Positions 50,228-61,300 of a stretch of 64,000 nucleotides of DNA are shown one piece after another. Position numbers and translations under genes: made by a program. How positions within the stretch are numbered: the stretch's first letter is position 1; every line of letters begins with the position of its first letter. The stretch is from Nocardioides sp. W7 (GTDB taxonomy: Bacteria; Actinomycetota; Actinomycetes; Propionibacteriales; Nocardioidaceae): assembly GCF_022919075.1 (NCBI RefSeq), contig NZ_CP095078.1:3658001-3722000 (forward strand). The letters are read 5' to 3'. A model generated the notes under the pieces. That model worked only from the letters and a program-made list of their open reading frames with translations. It did no database searches and was not told the DNA's origin.

Positions 50228-50461
50228 GAGTGCCGAGACTACTCGCGGAGAGCGACAGGACGAGTCCGCTTCACATCAGCATCCGGTTCTGCCGCGATCC
50301 GCTCGCAAGCCGAGTGCGTCTTTTCGCCGCCTGTTGGTGCGCCTTCGAAGCGCACTTTCAGCCGAGCGGTTGCGCGCCTGGCCGAGGGGTCTCTCCCTTC
50401 GACTCCCATGACACGCCGACTCGTGGATGCCGTGAAAGTTCACCCAAGCCACGCCTCCCCG

Positions 50462-51421
50462 TCACGGGGTCAGGACGATTCGACCGAAGACCTGGCTGAG
50501 GTCCATCTGGCGGTGAGCTTCACCAGCCTGATCCAGGGGCAGGACGGCATGGACCACGGGGTGCAGCTCGCCGCGAACAGCTGCCTCGAACTGGCTGGCA
50601 CGAGCAGCATCTCTCTCTGCCACGGGGATCGAGGCGAGGCTGAAAGTGGCAACCGATCGCGATTGCTGGAACGTCTCCATGAGTCGCAGGCCGAAATCGG
50701 CCGGCGGGAACCCGGCGACCGCGCCGACGAGGACCATGCGGCCGTTCGGCGTGAGTCGATCGATGAAGGAGGGCACTGCTGCACCACCAACGATGTCGAT
50801 GATCACGTCAAAGTTCGATGGCGCACCCGAGCCACCGTGTCCGGCACGGTCCAGGACATCGGTGGCCCCGAAGCCCTTCAGCCGCGACCCCCGCTCAACG
50901 GAGGAGGTCGTCACGGCGATGGCACTCACTCCCATGCGCGCGGCGTGCTGCACCGTCGCGATGCCGATGCTGCCGGCGGCGCCACGTATCAGGACCGATT
51001 CACCCTTCACGAGGTGAGCGTGAGCGAGGGCGAAGTGTGCAACCGTCGCCGCGCTCCCGAGCGTCACGGCCTGGATGGATGACAGTTCCTCCGGGAGGGC
51101 GATCAGCTCGCCGACGTGGGCCACCGCCTGCTCGGCATAGCCACCGGTGGTTCCGGTGAACGCCCATACCCGACGCCCGATCCACGAGGGATCGACCTCG
51201 GCGCCGACTGCGGTCACGGTCCCGACCACCTCGCTGCCCGGGATCATGCCAACACCGAACCCCACCCCCATCATCCCCCGGCGAATGGCGGCGTCCACTC
51301 CGCCGACCCCGATCGCCTCGGTCTGGATCAGCACCTGCCGAGCCAACGGGGTGGGCGCAGGGACGTTGACGACGGCCATACCCCTCGGGTCTCCGAACTG
51401 CTTGATCACTACTGCTCGCAC
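50462..51421 (-). CDS. Zinc-independent quinone oxidoreductase-like (MDR) protein
   Basis: This 319-residue medium-chain dehydrogenase/reductase of the quinone-oxidoreductase branch has GSEVVGTVTAVG near residue 62 and the nucleotide motif RGAAGSIGIATVQHA near 147. There are no structural zinc cysteines, which agrees with an NADPH-dependent quinone or enone reductase. The GTG start faces the TetR gene across an 84-nt region that holds two palindromes. It is therefore probably repressed by TetR and induced by an electrophile. Confidence 0.85.
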   Translation of the reverse strand: MRAVVIKQFGDPRGMAVVNVPAPTPLARQVLIQTEAIGVGGVDAAIRRGMMGVGFGVGMIPGSEVVGTVTAVGAEVDPSWIGRRVWAFTGTTGGYAEQAVAHVGELIALPEELSSIQAVTLGSAATVAHFALAHAHLVKGESVLIRGAAGSIGIATVQHAARMGVSAIAVTTSSVERGSRLKGFGATDVLDRAGHGGSGAPSNFDVIIDIVGGAAVPSFIDRLTPNGRMVLVGAVAGFPPADFGLRLMETFQQSRSVATFSLASIPVAERDAARASQFEAAVRGELHPVVHAVLPLDQAGEAHRQMDLSQVFGRIVLTP

Positions 51422-51453
51422 GGCTGTCTCCTGCTCGTCCCTCGTGACTCAGG

Positions 51454-51470
51454 TAACGTCAGGGACGTTA
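51454..51470. promoter_or_regulatory. Palindrome 1 in the MDR/tetR divergent promoter
   Basis: TAACGTC-AGG-GACGTTA is a perfect 7-bp inverted repeat with a 3-base centre. It touches the second palindrome at base 51470. Confidence 0.5.
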
Positions 51471-51489
51471 ATGGACGCCCCCGTCCATT
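51470..51489. promoter_or_regulatory. Palindrome 2 (probable TetR operator)
   Basis: AATGGACG-CCCC-CGTCCATT is a perfect 8-bp inverted repeat 16 nt upstream of the tetR start. Size and position are as expected for a TetR-family operator. Confidence 0.6.
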
Positions 51490-51505
51490 TGGGGAAGTGA
51501 GAGTG

Positions 51506-52084
51506 ATGGCCGCCGACCTGCCTCACCATCTCCGAGCTGACGCGCGCGACAACCGCGACCGCATGATCTCGGCGGCACGGGCTGCCTTCTCAGAACGCGG
51601 CCTCGACGTCGGCATGCGCGAGGTCGCCCGCCGCGCAGAAGTAGGGCCGGCGACCCTCTACCGCCGCTTCCCCACGAAGCAGGCCCTCATCGACGAAGTG
51701 TTCGCTGCCGAGCGACGCTCGTGTGAGCAGATCGTGGAAGAGGGATGCGCCGACCCAGACCCGTGGCGTGGTTTCACCTCGGTGCTGCAGAGACTCACGG
51801 CCCTGAACATTCACAACCGAGGATTCGTCGACGCCTTTATGTCCGCCGCACCAGCAGCAGCCCCGTTCACCGCGCACCGGAAGAAGCTCCTCGGGATGCT
51901 CGAACGACTAGCGCATCGAGCGCAAGCCCAGGGCAGGCTGCGCTCGGACTTCGTCATCGACGACCTCGTGCTAGTCCTCCTCGCCGGGCGAGGCTTGTCC
52001 ACTTCCCTCCCCAACGCCCGCGATCACGCAGCACGGCGATTCGCCACCCTCGCCGTCGATGCCTTCCGTGCGCAGGACCCCTGA
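51506..52084 (+). CDS. TetR-family transcriptional regulator
   Basis: This 192-residue regulator has the N-terminal helix-turn-helix (about 15-60) with MISAARAAFSERGLDVGMREVARRAE and the ATLYRRFPTKQALI end typical of TetR proteins. The C-terminal ligand domain is helical and not assigned. ATG at 51506 is preferred; GTG at 51503 is directly upstream. It is divergent from the quinone-oxidoreductase-like gene and probably represses both. Confidence 0.85.
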   Translation: MAADLPHHLRADARDNRDRMISAARAAFSERGLDVGMREVARRAEVGPATLYRRFPTKQALIDEVFAAERRSCEQIVEEGCADPDPWRGFTSVLQRLTALNIHNRGFVDAFMSAAPAAAPFTAHRKKLLGMLERLAHRAQAQGRLRSDFVIDDLVLVLLAGRGLSTSLPNARDHAARRFATLAVDAFRAQDP

Positions 52085-52188
52085 CCCCCCACGAATCACC
52101 AGCTGCGCGTGTCCCTTCCTCGCCCGCCGCGTCAGGTGCGGCGTCCCGCCCCGACGCACTCTTCTGGCACGATCCGCGCGCCAGCTAG

Positions 52189-52216
52189 GTGCGTCTTACC
52201 CCCGCCAATGACGCAC
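52189..52216. terminator. Weak hairpin between convergent genes
   Basis: GTGCGTC (52189-52195) and GACGCAC (52210-52216) pair over 7 bp with a 14-nt loop between the tetR and HNH gene ends. Confidence 0.3.
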
Positions 52217-52222
52217 GTCGTC

Positions 52223-53494
52223 CTACGTCCGCCTGTGGAATCGGACGGCGCCGTCGGGGAGCGGCTCTGAGGTGTAGGTCGGGTCGTGAGCTCGATGATG
52301 GTGGTGCGAGCAGAGCAGCAACCCGTCGGCGAGGTCGGTGCGTCCGCCGGTCGACCACGGGTGTTGATGGTGGGCCTCGCACCACGGAGCGGGCATGTGG
52401 CAGCCCTCCGCGCGGCACTCGCGATCGGTCAGGGCCAGCGCGCGGCGTTGGGCGCGGGAGAAGAGGCGTTGGGCGCGGCCGAGGTCGAGGACCTCGCCCT
52501 TCCCGTCGAGGACGGCGGGGACGATCAGGGCGGTGCAGGCCAGGCGGCGGGCCTCCTCGGCGGTGATCCGGTCGACCGAGTCGCCCGGGGCCGGATTGCC
52601 GAGGGTGGCGGTACCGAGGTCGGAGCGCAGCGACTCCAGCGACATGGTCACCACGAGCGTGGTCGCGTCGCCGCCGTGGATCGGGAGCCGACCCGGGTCG
52701 AGGGTCTCCAGGAGCTGGCAGAACGCGGCCGCGGCCTTGCGGCCGTACGGCACGGGCCGGGCGGACGGCTCACCGGGCTTCGAGACGCGACTTCGTCCCT
52801 CCTCAGCCAGCGTCGGGGCGGAGTCGTCACGGCGGGGGTTGGTGAAGGCATGCAGGTAGGTCGCGAGCCGGGCCGCGGACGCGTCCGGGATCAAGCCGCT
52901 GATCCGCGTCGTGCCGTCACCCAGCGACTTCAGTCCGAGGCGCATGCGTTGGTGGGCGGAGGCTTCGAGGTCGGCCAGGTGGCGGGCCTCGGCGATATCG
53001 GGGGCGACGACGTCGAGGATCCGGCGACCGAGGCGGCGTAGCTCGACGGGATCGAAGCGGGCGGCGTACCCCACCAGGACGGCCTCGGCCTGGTCGACGA
53101 CCGCGGCGTCGACGTCGGCCGGCAGTTCCGCGAGCGCGACCGCGATGGCCCGGGCCTGGTCCAGGTTCACCCCGCCCTCACGCACGGCGGCGGCTAAGAC
53201 CGGCCGGTCGGCCAGCGTTAGGGCCAGCCGGAGGTCAGCCGCACAGTCACTACGCCGGAGACGCGTCGCAGCTGCCGTCCAAGCGCCGACGTCTCGAGCG
53301 CCGGACTCCTCGGCCACATCACCGGCATCCGCAGTCACTCGCAGCCGAAGCTCGGCCACCCGAGCCTCGACCGCCACCAGTTCCTTCAACGCAGCCGCCT
53401 TGTCGGAGGTGGCCATGAAGGCCGGGTTCACGTCGACCACCGACTTCAGGACATGGTCCAGCTCACGGGTGGCGACCCGGATCGGGTGGTCCAT
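52223..53494 (-). CDS. DUF222 / HNH endonuclease (13E12 repeat family)
   Basis: The 423-residue product has the DUF222 region (about 15-330) and a C-terminal HNH nuclease with CRAEGCHMPAPWCEAHH, HPWSTGGRTDLADGLLLCSHHHH. The family is highly repeated in actinobacterial genomes and its role is unclear. ATG at 53494 is chosen because GGAGG lies 6 nt upstream; a GTG 21 nt further up is possible. A stretch near residues 230-243 (AEEGRSRVSKPGE) is encoded by a dispersed repeat. Confidence 0.85.
   Translation of the reverse strand: MDHPIRVATRELDHVLKSVVDVNPAFMATSDKAAALKELVAVEARVAELRLRVTADAGDVAEESGARDVGAWTAAATRLRRSDCAADLRLALTLADRPVLAAAVREGGVNLDQARAIAVALAELPADVDAAVVDQAEAVLVGYAARFDPVELRRLGRRILDVVAPDIAEARHLADLEASAHQRMRLGLKSLGDGTTRISGLIPDASAARLATYLHAFTNPRRDDSAPTLAEEGRSRVSKPGEPSARPVPYGRKAAAAFCQLLETLDPGRLPIHGGDATTLVVTMSLESLRSDLGTATLGNPAPGDSVDRITAEEARRLACTALIVPAVLDGKGEVLDLGRAQRLFSRAQRRALALTDRECRAEGCHMPAPWCEAHHQHPWSTGGRTDLADGLLLCSHHHHRAHDPTYTSEPLPDGAVRFHRRT
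52775..52810. repeat. Dispersed repeat inside the HNH gene
   Basis: GGGCTTCGAGACGCG, followed by CCTCCTCAGCCAG, is a degenerate relative of the intergenic repeat at 14655-14697. It is in frame and adds residues between DUF222 and the HNH domain. Confidence 0.5.
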
Positions 53495-53678
53495 GCGAGC
53501 CTCCGAGAGCTCCACAACGGTGCGGGATGATGCGTCAATTCTACTCGAACACCCGTTCGATGCAGGACTCTCTCCACAAGCTGCCGGTGTCGTCTCAAGA
53601 CATCGGTGACAGTTCTGCGCCGTCGGGGTGACTGCGACCCGAGTCCACGGTCCGCACGACCAGGGCAGCGCACCTCCG

Positions 53679-54578
53679 TCAGAGCAGCGCCTCGATCTGA
53701 GGGAACTGCCGCTGCAGCGCTCGCAGGTGTGGAGCGACGGCCGGGTGGCGGTACTTGCCGGCCAGCGCGCCCTCGCCGCCCGCCACCCGGGCTAGCGCCC
53801 ACTCCGCCCGGTTGAGCACGGTCAGTACGGCGGTGACCCGGGCGCCCTGCGCCGCTTCCTCGCGTCCCCCGAACCCGCCGGGCAGCCCCATCAGGTAGGC
53901 ATCGAGCAACGGTTCGAACTCCTCGCGGGCCATCAGCAGGTGATAGCCGAGGTCGGCACCCACCGGTCCCCTGCCGAGCATCGACCAGTCGATGGCGACC
54001 ACGTCGTCGCCGAGCCGGCCGGGCAGGTTGGCGGGCACCGGATCGCCGTGCTGGGCGACCTGGGGCAGCGCGTCGAGCTCGTCGAGGAGCGCGTTGCGCC
54101 TGCTCCACAGGTGCTCGGCCACGTCGGCGACGGTGGTCCGAGCCAGCGTGCGCCAGCCGCCGTGCCGCTCGACGCGCCGCATCCGGTCCCGCAGCTGGTC
54201 GCGGGCCAGCCACCGGATGCCACCGAGATCGGCGCCGGCGAACCGGCCGAGCCCGTGAGCGATGAACAGCCCGGAGCAGGCGGCATTCTCGACCCACTCC
54301 TGGGTCAGCGTGATCCCCTCGGAGTCCTCCTCGACCGCCGAGACGGGACCCCGCAGGCCGGGCGTGTGGTCGACGAGGCAGGCGGTCACGACATCGGCGC
54401 CCCGCCGCCAGTAGGCGAAGTGGTGGGGATCGCTCAGCTCGGCGGGGTCGTGCTCACCGGGGGCGGCGAGGCGCTTGACGACCACCGGTCGGTCGCCGAC
54501 GACGGTGCGCCACACACCGACCGTGGAGGTGCCGGTGCCACCCGGGAGCGGGTGCCAGCCGGGCTCGGGCTGCCACAT
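53679..54578 (-). CDS. Aminoglycoside-phosphotransferase-like kinase
   Basis: This 299-residue protein has the APH/kinase-like VVVKRL lysine region near residue 37, a catalytic Q-H-G-D-P-V-P-A-N-L near 175 and VVAIDWSML near 194. The HGDxxxxN and D-x-D-like residues indicate a working kinase of the APH superfamily with unknown small-molecule substrate. ATG at 54578 is preferred because it begins the conserved part; a longer upstream frame overlaps the acVLRF1 end. It lies 40 nt downstream of the acVLRF1 gene. Confidence 0.75.
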   Translation of the reverse strand: MWQPEPGWHPLPGGTGTSTVGVWRTVVGDRPVVVKRLAAPGEHDPAELSDPHHFAYWRRGADVVTACLVDHTPGLRGPVSAVEEDSEGITLTQEWVENAACSGLFIAHGLGRFAGADLGGIRWLARDQLRDRMRRVERHGGWRTLARTTVADVAEHLWSRRNALLDELDALPQVAQHGDPVPANLPGRLGDDVVAIDWSMLGRGPVGADLGYHLLMAREEFEPLLDAYLMGLPGGFGGREEAAQGARVTAVLTVLNRAEWALARVAGGEGALAGKYRHPAVAPHLRALQRQFPQIEALL

Positions 54579-54618
54579 GGCGCCATCGTGACAGACGGGA
54601 AGCCTGGTTCCGGGGAGA

Positions 54619-55242
54619 TCAGCCTGTTCCGGCGTCCGCGTTGAGCACCTCGACCTGCACCGCGCACGCATCCGTCACGGCCTGCTGCAGCACCGCCCGC
54701 CGCGGATCGGGTACGGCGAGCCACGGCTCGACGACCGGCAACGACCGCAGCCGCGGGTCGGCCAGCACCTCCTCGATCGCCGGTCGGTCTCCCCCGGTGA
54801 CCAGCGGTCCGCGCAGCCCGGCCAGGATCCGGGCGGCGTGCTCGGCGGCCGCCTCGTAGGCCTGACGGGCCTGGTTGTCCCGACGCCGGGCGAACCGCTG
54901 CTGGCTCTGCCCGCCGGCCTTGGTGCGCCCCTGGACGTGCCGCTGGCCGACCTTCGACTCGCCGATCGCGCTCCCGGAGAGCCGGGCCACCGCGAAGCCG
55001 CCCTTGCGCACCAGCAGCACGCCCCAGTCGTCGGGCGCCGCCACGGCCGAGGCGAAGGCTGCGGCGTCCGGGAGGCCGTCGTACCTCTGGGCGAACGGGA
55101 GGCGGGCGACGAAGGTCGAGCCGTCGGAGGCGGCCCCGCCGAGAGCGCCGCCCGCCACGCTCAGCCCGGTCGCGCCGTGTCGGCCCTGGAAGTTCAGCAC
55201 CCACTTCTCCAGGCGCGCGGCGGGCACCAGCACGGTCGTCAC
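54619..55242 (-). CDS. acVLRF1-type peptidyl-tRNA hydrolase
   Basis: This 207-residue protein matches the actinobacterial Vms1-like release factor. The key segment RTKAGGQSQQRFARRR near residue 112 contains the G-x-x-Q-type catalytic loop of Vms1/eRF1 proteins, and a long helix follows (QARQAYEAAAEHAARIL). Such proteins release nascent chains from stalled 50S-peptidyl-tRNA complexes. The GTG at 55242 starts the conserved VTTVLVPAARLEKWV; another GTG in frame at 55233 is possible. It is divergent from the giant RTX gene. Confidence 0.85.
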   Translation of the reverse strand: MTTVLVPAARLEKWVLNFQGRHGATGLSVAGGALGGAASDGSTFVARLPFAQRYDGLPDAAAFASAVAAPDDWGVLLVRKGGFAVARLSGSAIGESKVGQRHVQGRTKAGGQSQQRFARRRDNQARQAYEAAAEHAARILAGLRGPLVTGGDRPAIEEVLADPRLRSLPVVEPWLAVPDPRRAVLQQAVTDACAVQVEVLNADAGTG

Positions 55243-55375
55243 GGCGTCAGTCCACCACGAGCGCCCGACGCGACCGCCCGGCAGGTCGGGACAACAGGCC
55301 GCTGTGCCCAGGACTCCGGGCGGCCCAGGATCGTCCGGCCGCACCCTGCCCTGCCCCGCGACCGAAGGCCCGACG

Positions 55376-58300
55376 ATGTCACTCCTGCCCCGCTCCGTCC
55401 CGAGCCAGCCGATCCTGCGGATCGTGCTCCTGCTGGTCGGTGCCGTCGCGCTCGTCGGCGGGGCCGCCTGGACGGCCACCGCGGCGGGCCTCGGGACCGA
55501 CGACGACGCCCGGGTGAGCACGGCTGCCCCGGCGGCGGCCGAGCCGGCGCAGGACGTGAAGCTCACCGGCGAGGGGCTGGTCGCCTGGCTGGACGCGATC
55601 AGTGCTCTGGAGGGGCTCGACCAGGTCGCGGAGAACGCGCCGTTCGGCGCCAAGGAGTTCTTCGAGCAGCAGACCGGCATGGACTTCGTCCCGTTCCTGC
55701 GCGAGAAGATCGAAGCCGCCGTCGGCAGCGGGATCGACCTGTCCGAGCTCGACACCAAGCTCGACGACATCGACGGCGACGGGGACCCGGCCAGCGACTT
55801 CGACGAGATCGAGGGCGTCACCGTGGACCTCGACGTCGACCTCACGCCGAAGGACGCGGCCGGCGCCTTCGACGTCAAGATCACCGTGAAAGCCAGCGCG
55901 GCCCAGGACAGCCCGCTCGCGATGAGCCTCGACGGCCTGAAGATCAACGGCCGGAACGCCGCCGACTCGCTCAAGCTCGACCTGGCCAGCACCCTGCGCC
56001 TGGACCCGAGCGCCACCAAGAAGATCGTCATCGTGGCCGACCAGGCCGCGATCGGCACCGTCCGCCTCGGCGTCGACGGGTCGTACGCCGGCACGACCAA
56101 CCCGCTCGCCTTCCAGGTGGGCATCCTCGGCGTGCGCGCCACCGGCAAGGTCAAGGCCGACGTCGGCGTCCAGGTCACCCTGAAGGACCCCAACGGCGAC
56201 GGCGTGATCGACCTCCAGGAGCTCGCGGCACCGGCGACGCTCTTCGACGCGTCCTGCGTGTCGACGGGCGCGACGGTCGACCTCACCGTGACCGCGGAGC
56301 TGGCCGGGATCACCGGGAAGGCCGGCCGGATCACCCTGGCCGACAACACGCTCTGCAACGGCCTCGGGGCACCGGACGTCGAGCTCGGCGACCTGGCCCA
56401 GTTCCGCTCGCTCACCCTCGCCGACGTGGTCAACGGCCTCGCCCAGGTCACCCAGGCGCTGAAGTCGGCCCAGGCCGCTGGGGACGTCCCGCTCCCCTTC
56501 GTCCAGGAGCCGCTGCGCGACCTGGTCTCGGTCAACGAGCGGCTCGTGAAGTTCTTCGTCGACAACGGCTTCACCGACGCCGACAACCCGATGGCGACGA
56601 TCACGGTCGACACCAAGGAGAGCGCCGCCGTGAAGTCGCTCCAGGACCTGGTGCCCCGGCTCGCGGCCGCGCTGGGCATCTCGCCGGAGACCCTGGCGGT
56701 CCGGTACGACGCGGGCCGCGTGCTGCTGTCGGTCAAGACCGCCGCCGATCCCGAGCCCAGCTCCGGGACGGTCAACCTGAGCAAGACCCTGTCCAGCGTG
56801 GGTGTCACCGAGATCACCGGAGAGGCCACGGCGAGCATCGACCCTGCCTACACCGTCGACCTCGGGGTGGGCTTCGACCTCGCGGCCGGCAAGACGCTGG
56901 ACCAGCGGTTCTACCTGACCAACGGCGCCGGCGGTCAGGTGGCCACCATCGACGCCGACGTCACCGCCGACCTGGACATCGAGGCCGTCGCCGCCGTGCT
57001 CGGCCTGCGCCTCACCGATGCCGACCCCGAGGGTGCCGTGCCCCTGCTGCAGCGCAAGGACACCGGGAAGCCGATGTTCAGCCTCGCCCTGACCGACCCG
57101 GACAAGAACGGCCGCACCACCCTCGCCGAGCTGTCGGCCGCAGCTGCCCTGCCCGTCCGGGCGACCGTCAACGCCACCGTCCCGAGCACCAGGCTCACGG
57201 CCGAGGCGAACGCCGTCGGGATCCCGCTCGGCTCCGGCAGCATCACCATCGCCTGGCCCAGCGTCCCCGACACCACCGACTCCGGAGCGCTCAAGGTCAG
57301 CGCCGACCAGGCCTTCCTCGACACCGCGCTCCCGTTCGCCTTCGACCCCGAGGACCCGCGCGCCCTGATCAGCCAGGTGCTGACGGTGACCCGGGAGACC
57401 ATCACCAGGATGCGTGCGGCGGTCGCCGACGGTGACGTCACGACCACGACGCCGCTCCCGCTCGTCGGCAGGAGCGTCGCCGACCTCGACCCCGTCCTGG
57501 TCAAGATCCAGACCGCGGTCGACCGGCTGATCCAGGCCAACGAGCTGCTCACCCTGCCGGGCCTGCAGGCGGAGCTCGACCAGGTGCTCGCGAAGGAGCT
57601 CGGCCACCTCGGCGAGGAGGTGCCGGAGATCGTGACGCTCGCCTACGAGCCCCGCACGGCGACCACCCCCGCCACGGTCGTGGTGAAGCTCGACCTCGGC
57701 GCCTGCAGCACCGACCGCGCCGAGGGGCGCGAGGGTTGCACCGTGACCGGCGCCCCGGTCGACGTCCCGTTCAACCTCGACCTCGGAAGCGGCTCCCGGG
57801 TCGGCGGCGTCGCGGGCGTGGGCACCGAGGGCACCGTCAAGGTCGGGTACGACGCCCGTGCCAACCTCACCTTCGGCGTCCAGCTCCCGAACGTCGCCGC
57901 CGGCCCCACCCCCACCAGCCTGCCCACCCCGAGCGGCGCCCCCCGGCTGTTCGTCCAGGACGACGCCGCCCTCGACCTCGGCCTCGGCGCCCGGGTCGAC
58001 GGAGTCCTCGCCGCCGGCCTCGGTCCGGTCCAGGTCAGCCTCGGCCGGACCGGTGACGGCGAGCCCAAGGCCCGGGCCGCGGTCGCCGCGCGTTTCAAGA
58101 TCGCCGCCCCCGCCCCGACCAAGAAGCGCCTGGTCGTGGGCTCCCCCGAGTTCACGACCTGGCTCGGCACCCTGCTGCCGAAGGCCGGCGAGGTGAGCGT
58201 CCACGAGACCGACGACGCACTGAAGGCCACCTGCCCGGGGGTCTCGTCCGCCGTCGACGCGTGCGCCACGCTGCCGGTCTACGCCGACTCCACCTCGCTC

Positions 58301-61300
58301 GGCGCGGTCACCTTCACGGCGCCGGACCTGCTCACCCCCAGCGGTTGGGACATCGACTCGACCGAGGTCGAGGAGAACCTGAAGAACGAGGCCATCCAGT
58401 TCTCACTGCTCGTGGACGGCGTCCGCACCCTGACCCAGCAGATCGGCGATGGCCTGCGCAGCCTCCCCACCGGCACCAGGATCCCGCTGCTCGGCACCGA
58501 CGTGACCGCCGGGGCCGACGTACTGAAGACCTTCGACACCGAGGTCCTGGCCCGGGTCGAGACACTCGCGGACCAGGTCGCGACGGTCGCCACGGCCGGA
58601 CAGGTCGAGGAGAAGGCGCTCGCCGCCCTGTCCCAGCTGCCCGGTGGGGCGACGCCGAAGGTGACCCTCACCTGCCGTCAGGAGGACGGCTCACCCGTCA
58701 AGAAGTGCGCCGACGGCGACCCGGTCCGCCGGCTGCAGAGCCTCCAGGTCGACGTCCTGGTGACCACCAGCACCACGAAGGGCAGCACTGCCTTCGACCT
58801 CGGCTTCCCGGGCTTCCGGCTGGCCAGCAAGCAGAAGCTCACGGCGTCCGCGGGGCTCGACGTACGGCTCGGCTTCGGCGTCGACCGCGACCTGGGCTTC
58901 TACGTCCCGACCGGAGGCAGCGAGCCCGAGGTCGCGCTGCGAGCCGGGGTGAAGCTGCCGGCGACCGTTAACGGCGACATCGCCTTCATCCCGGTCAAGA
59001 TCACGGACAAGCAGAACGACGTCGACGACGTGTCCGTGACCGCCGGGCTCGACCTGCGCACCAGTCGCCCCGACGGCCGGCTGCCGCTGGCCGACCTCGG
59101 CCGGGCGCAGCTCTCCCCCGGTCTGAAGGCCGAGGCCAACCTGCTCCTCGGCCTGGAGACGCAGAAGGCGTCCGGAGCGCTGTCGGCCATGCCGACCTTC
59201 ACCGCCGACCTCGACCTGGGCACCACGCTCACCTGGAACGGCACCAGCCCGACGCCGTCGTTCAGCGGCGAGCGCTTCCGCTTCCGGAACGTCACCCTGG
59301 ACGCCGGCAGCCTCTTCACCGACGTGCTCAAACCCGTCGCGGACACCCTGCACGACTACACCGCGCCGCTGGAGAAGCCGATCGACGCGATCCGCAAGCC
59401 GATCCCGGCCGTGGCCGAGGCGGCCCGGATGGCCGGCAAGGAGGCGCCGACCTGGTACGACGCCTTCAAGGCCGCGGACCGCGCCGCGAACGGCGGCCAG
59501 TCCAAGGGTCTGGAGCTCATCGACCGGGTGATCACGTTGATCGACCTCGTGCGCGCCTTCGACGACCCGAGCGTCCCGGCCGGCGTCATCTCGCTCGGCT
59601 CCTTCGACGTCATCCCCGAGAAGGCGCGGACGCCCGTCCCGCTCTCCGAGGCCGACAGCCTGATCGGGAGCACGTCCGCGACGAGCACCGACGTCATCGG
59701 CAGCCTGCAGTTCTCCGGCGCCGACGAGCTCTCCAAGGCCCAGTCCGAGGGCGGCTTCAGCTTCCCCGCCTTCGACGAGCCCGCCAGCCTGTTCGGGATG
59801 CTCCTGGGCAAGGACGTGACCCTCGCCTACTTCGACGCCGGCAAGCTCGAGGTCAAGCGCGGCTTCCAGTTCTCCTACCCGCTCGGCCCGGCCCGGCTCT
59901 ACATCGGCGGCGGCGCCGGCGTGGAGGGTCACTTCGCCGCCGGCTTCGACACCTACGGTCTCCGCAAGGCCTTCGAGCTGCTCACCGACAACGACGAGTC
60001 CAACGACGGCGCCTGGGACCTGACCGCGGGCCTGCTGCAGGGTCTCTACCTCGACGACTTCGACCGGAGCGGCAAGGACGTGCCCGAGATCCGGTTCAGC
60101 GCCTACCTCAGCGCCGGCGCCGCGATCGGCATCCCCGGCATCGAGGCCGGCGCCGAGGGCGGTGTCGAGGGCGCCATCGAGTTCAACCTGAAGGCGGACC
60201 CGTCCGGCAAGCTGCGCTACACCGGGATCGCCGAGCAGCTGAAGATCAACAAGAACCCGCTCTGCTTCTTCGACGCGACCGCGACGGTCGACGCCTACGT
60301 CAAGGCGTACGTCGACACCTTCTTCGGGAAGGCGACCTACCCGATCGTCAACAAGCGCATCTACCACCAGGCCAACCTCTTCACCTTCTGCAAGACCAAG
60401 CAGGAGGGTGAGAACCAGCTGGCCACGGTGGACCGCAACGGCGTCCTGGTGTTCAAGTCCCTGTCCACGCCGGACGACCTCACCATCACCCAACTGTCCG
60501 CCCAGAAGCTCGAGCTGTCCGCACGCGGCCTCGTAGAGACGTACGACGGGGTGACGAGCATCGTCGCCGACCTCAAGGGCGGGGACGACGTCCTCGACGT
60601 CCGCCAGGCCACGGACACGCTGCCCGGGCTGCCGGTGACCGCCTGCGGCGGCTCCGGCAGTGACCGGATCCTCGTCGCCGCCGGCACGGCCACCGTCTAC
60701 GGCGACGACGGCGGCACCTGCGTCGCGGCCGTGGACCCGCGCAGTGACGACATCACGACCGGCTCCGGCGACGATCAGGTCGACGGTGGTGCCGAGTCCG
60801 ACACCATCGACTCGGGGCCGGGGAACGACGAGCTCGCCGGCGGGGAGGGCGACGACGCGCTCCGCGGCGGCCTCGGCGACGACAAGATCAACGGCGGGGA
60901 CGGCAACGATCTCACCGACTACAGCGACCACGTCGAGGACGTGACCGTCGACCTCGCCGAGACCAGCGGCCAGGCTGGTGAGCAGGACAAGGCCACCTCG
61001 ATCGAGCAGGTCGTCGGCGGCGCCGGGGACGACACCGTCACGATCCCGGCCGGCGAATCGCTCCAGGTGGACGGCGGGTCCGGCGACGACCAGGTCACCG
61101 GCACCACCGGGACGGCCGTCGTGATGGGCGGCGACGGCGCGGACCGCTTCGTCGGTGGCACCGGCAGCGCCCAGTTCATGGGCGGCGGCGGCGACGACGT
61201 GTTCGTCGACGGACCCGGTTCGCAGACCTTCCTCGGCATGGAGGGCCGCGACACCGTCGACTACTCGGCCACCGACGCGCCGGTCCGGGTCGACCTCGAC

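Noticed and set aside
50228..50461. Short forward frames between the nucleotidyltransferase relic and the MDR gene
   Set aside because: No ribosome site, no codon bias and no recognisable protein. I see nothing in this gap.
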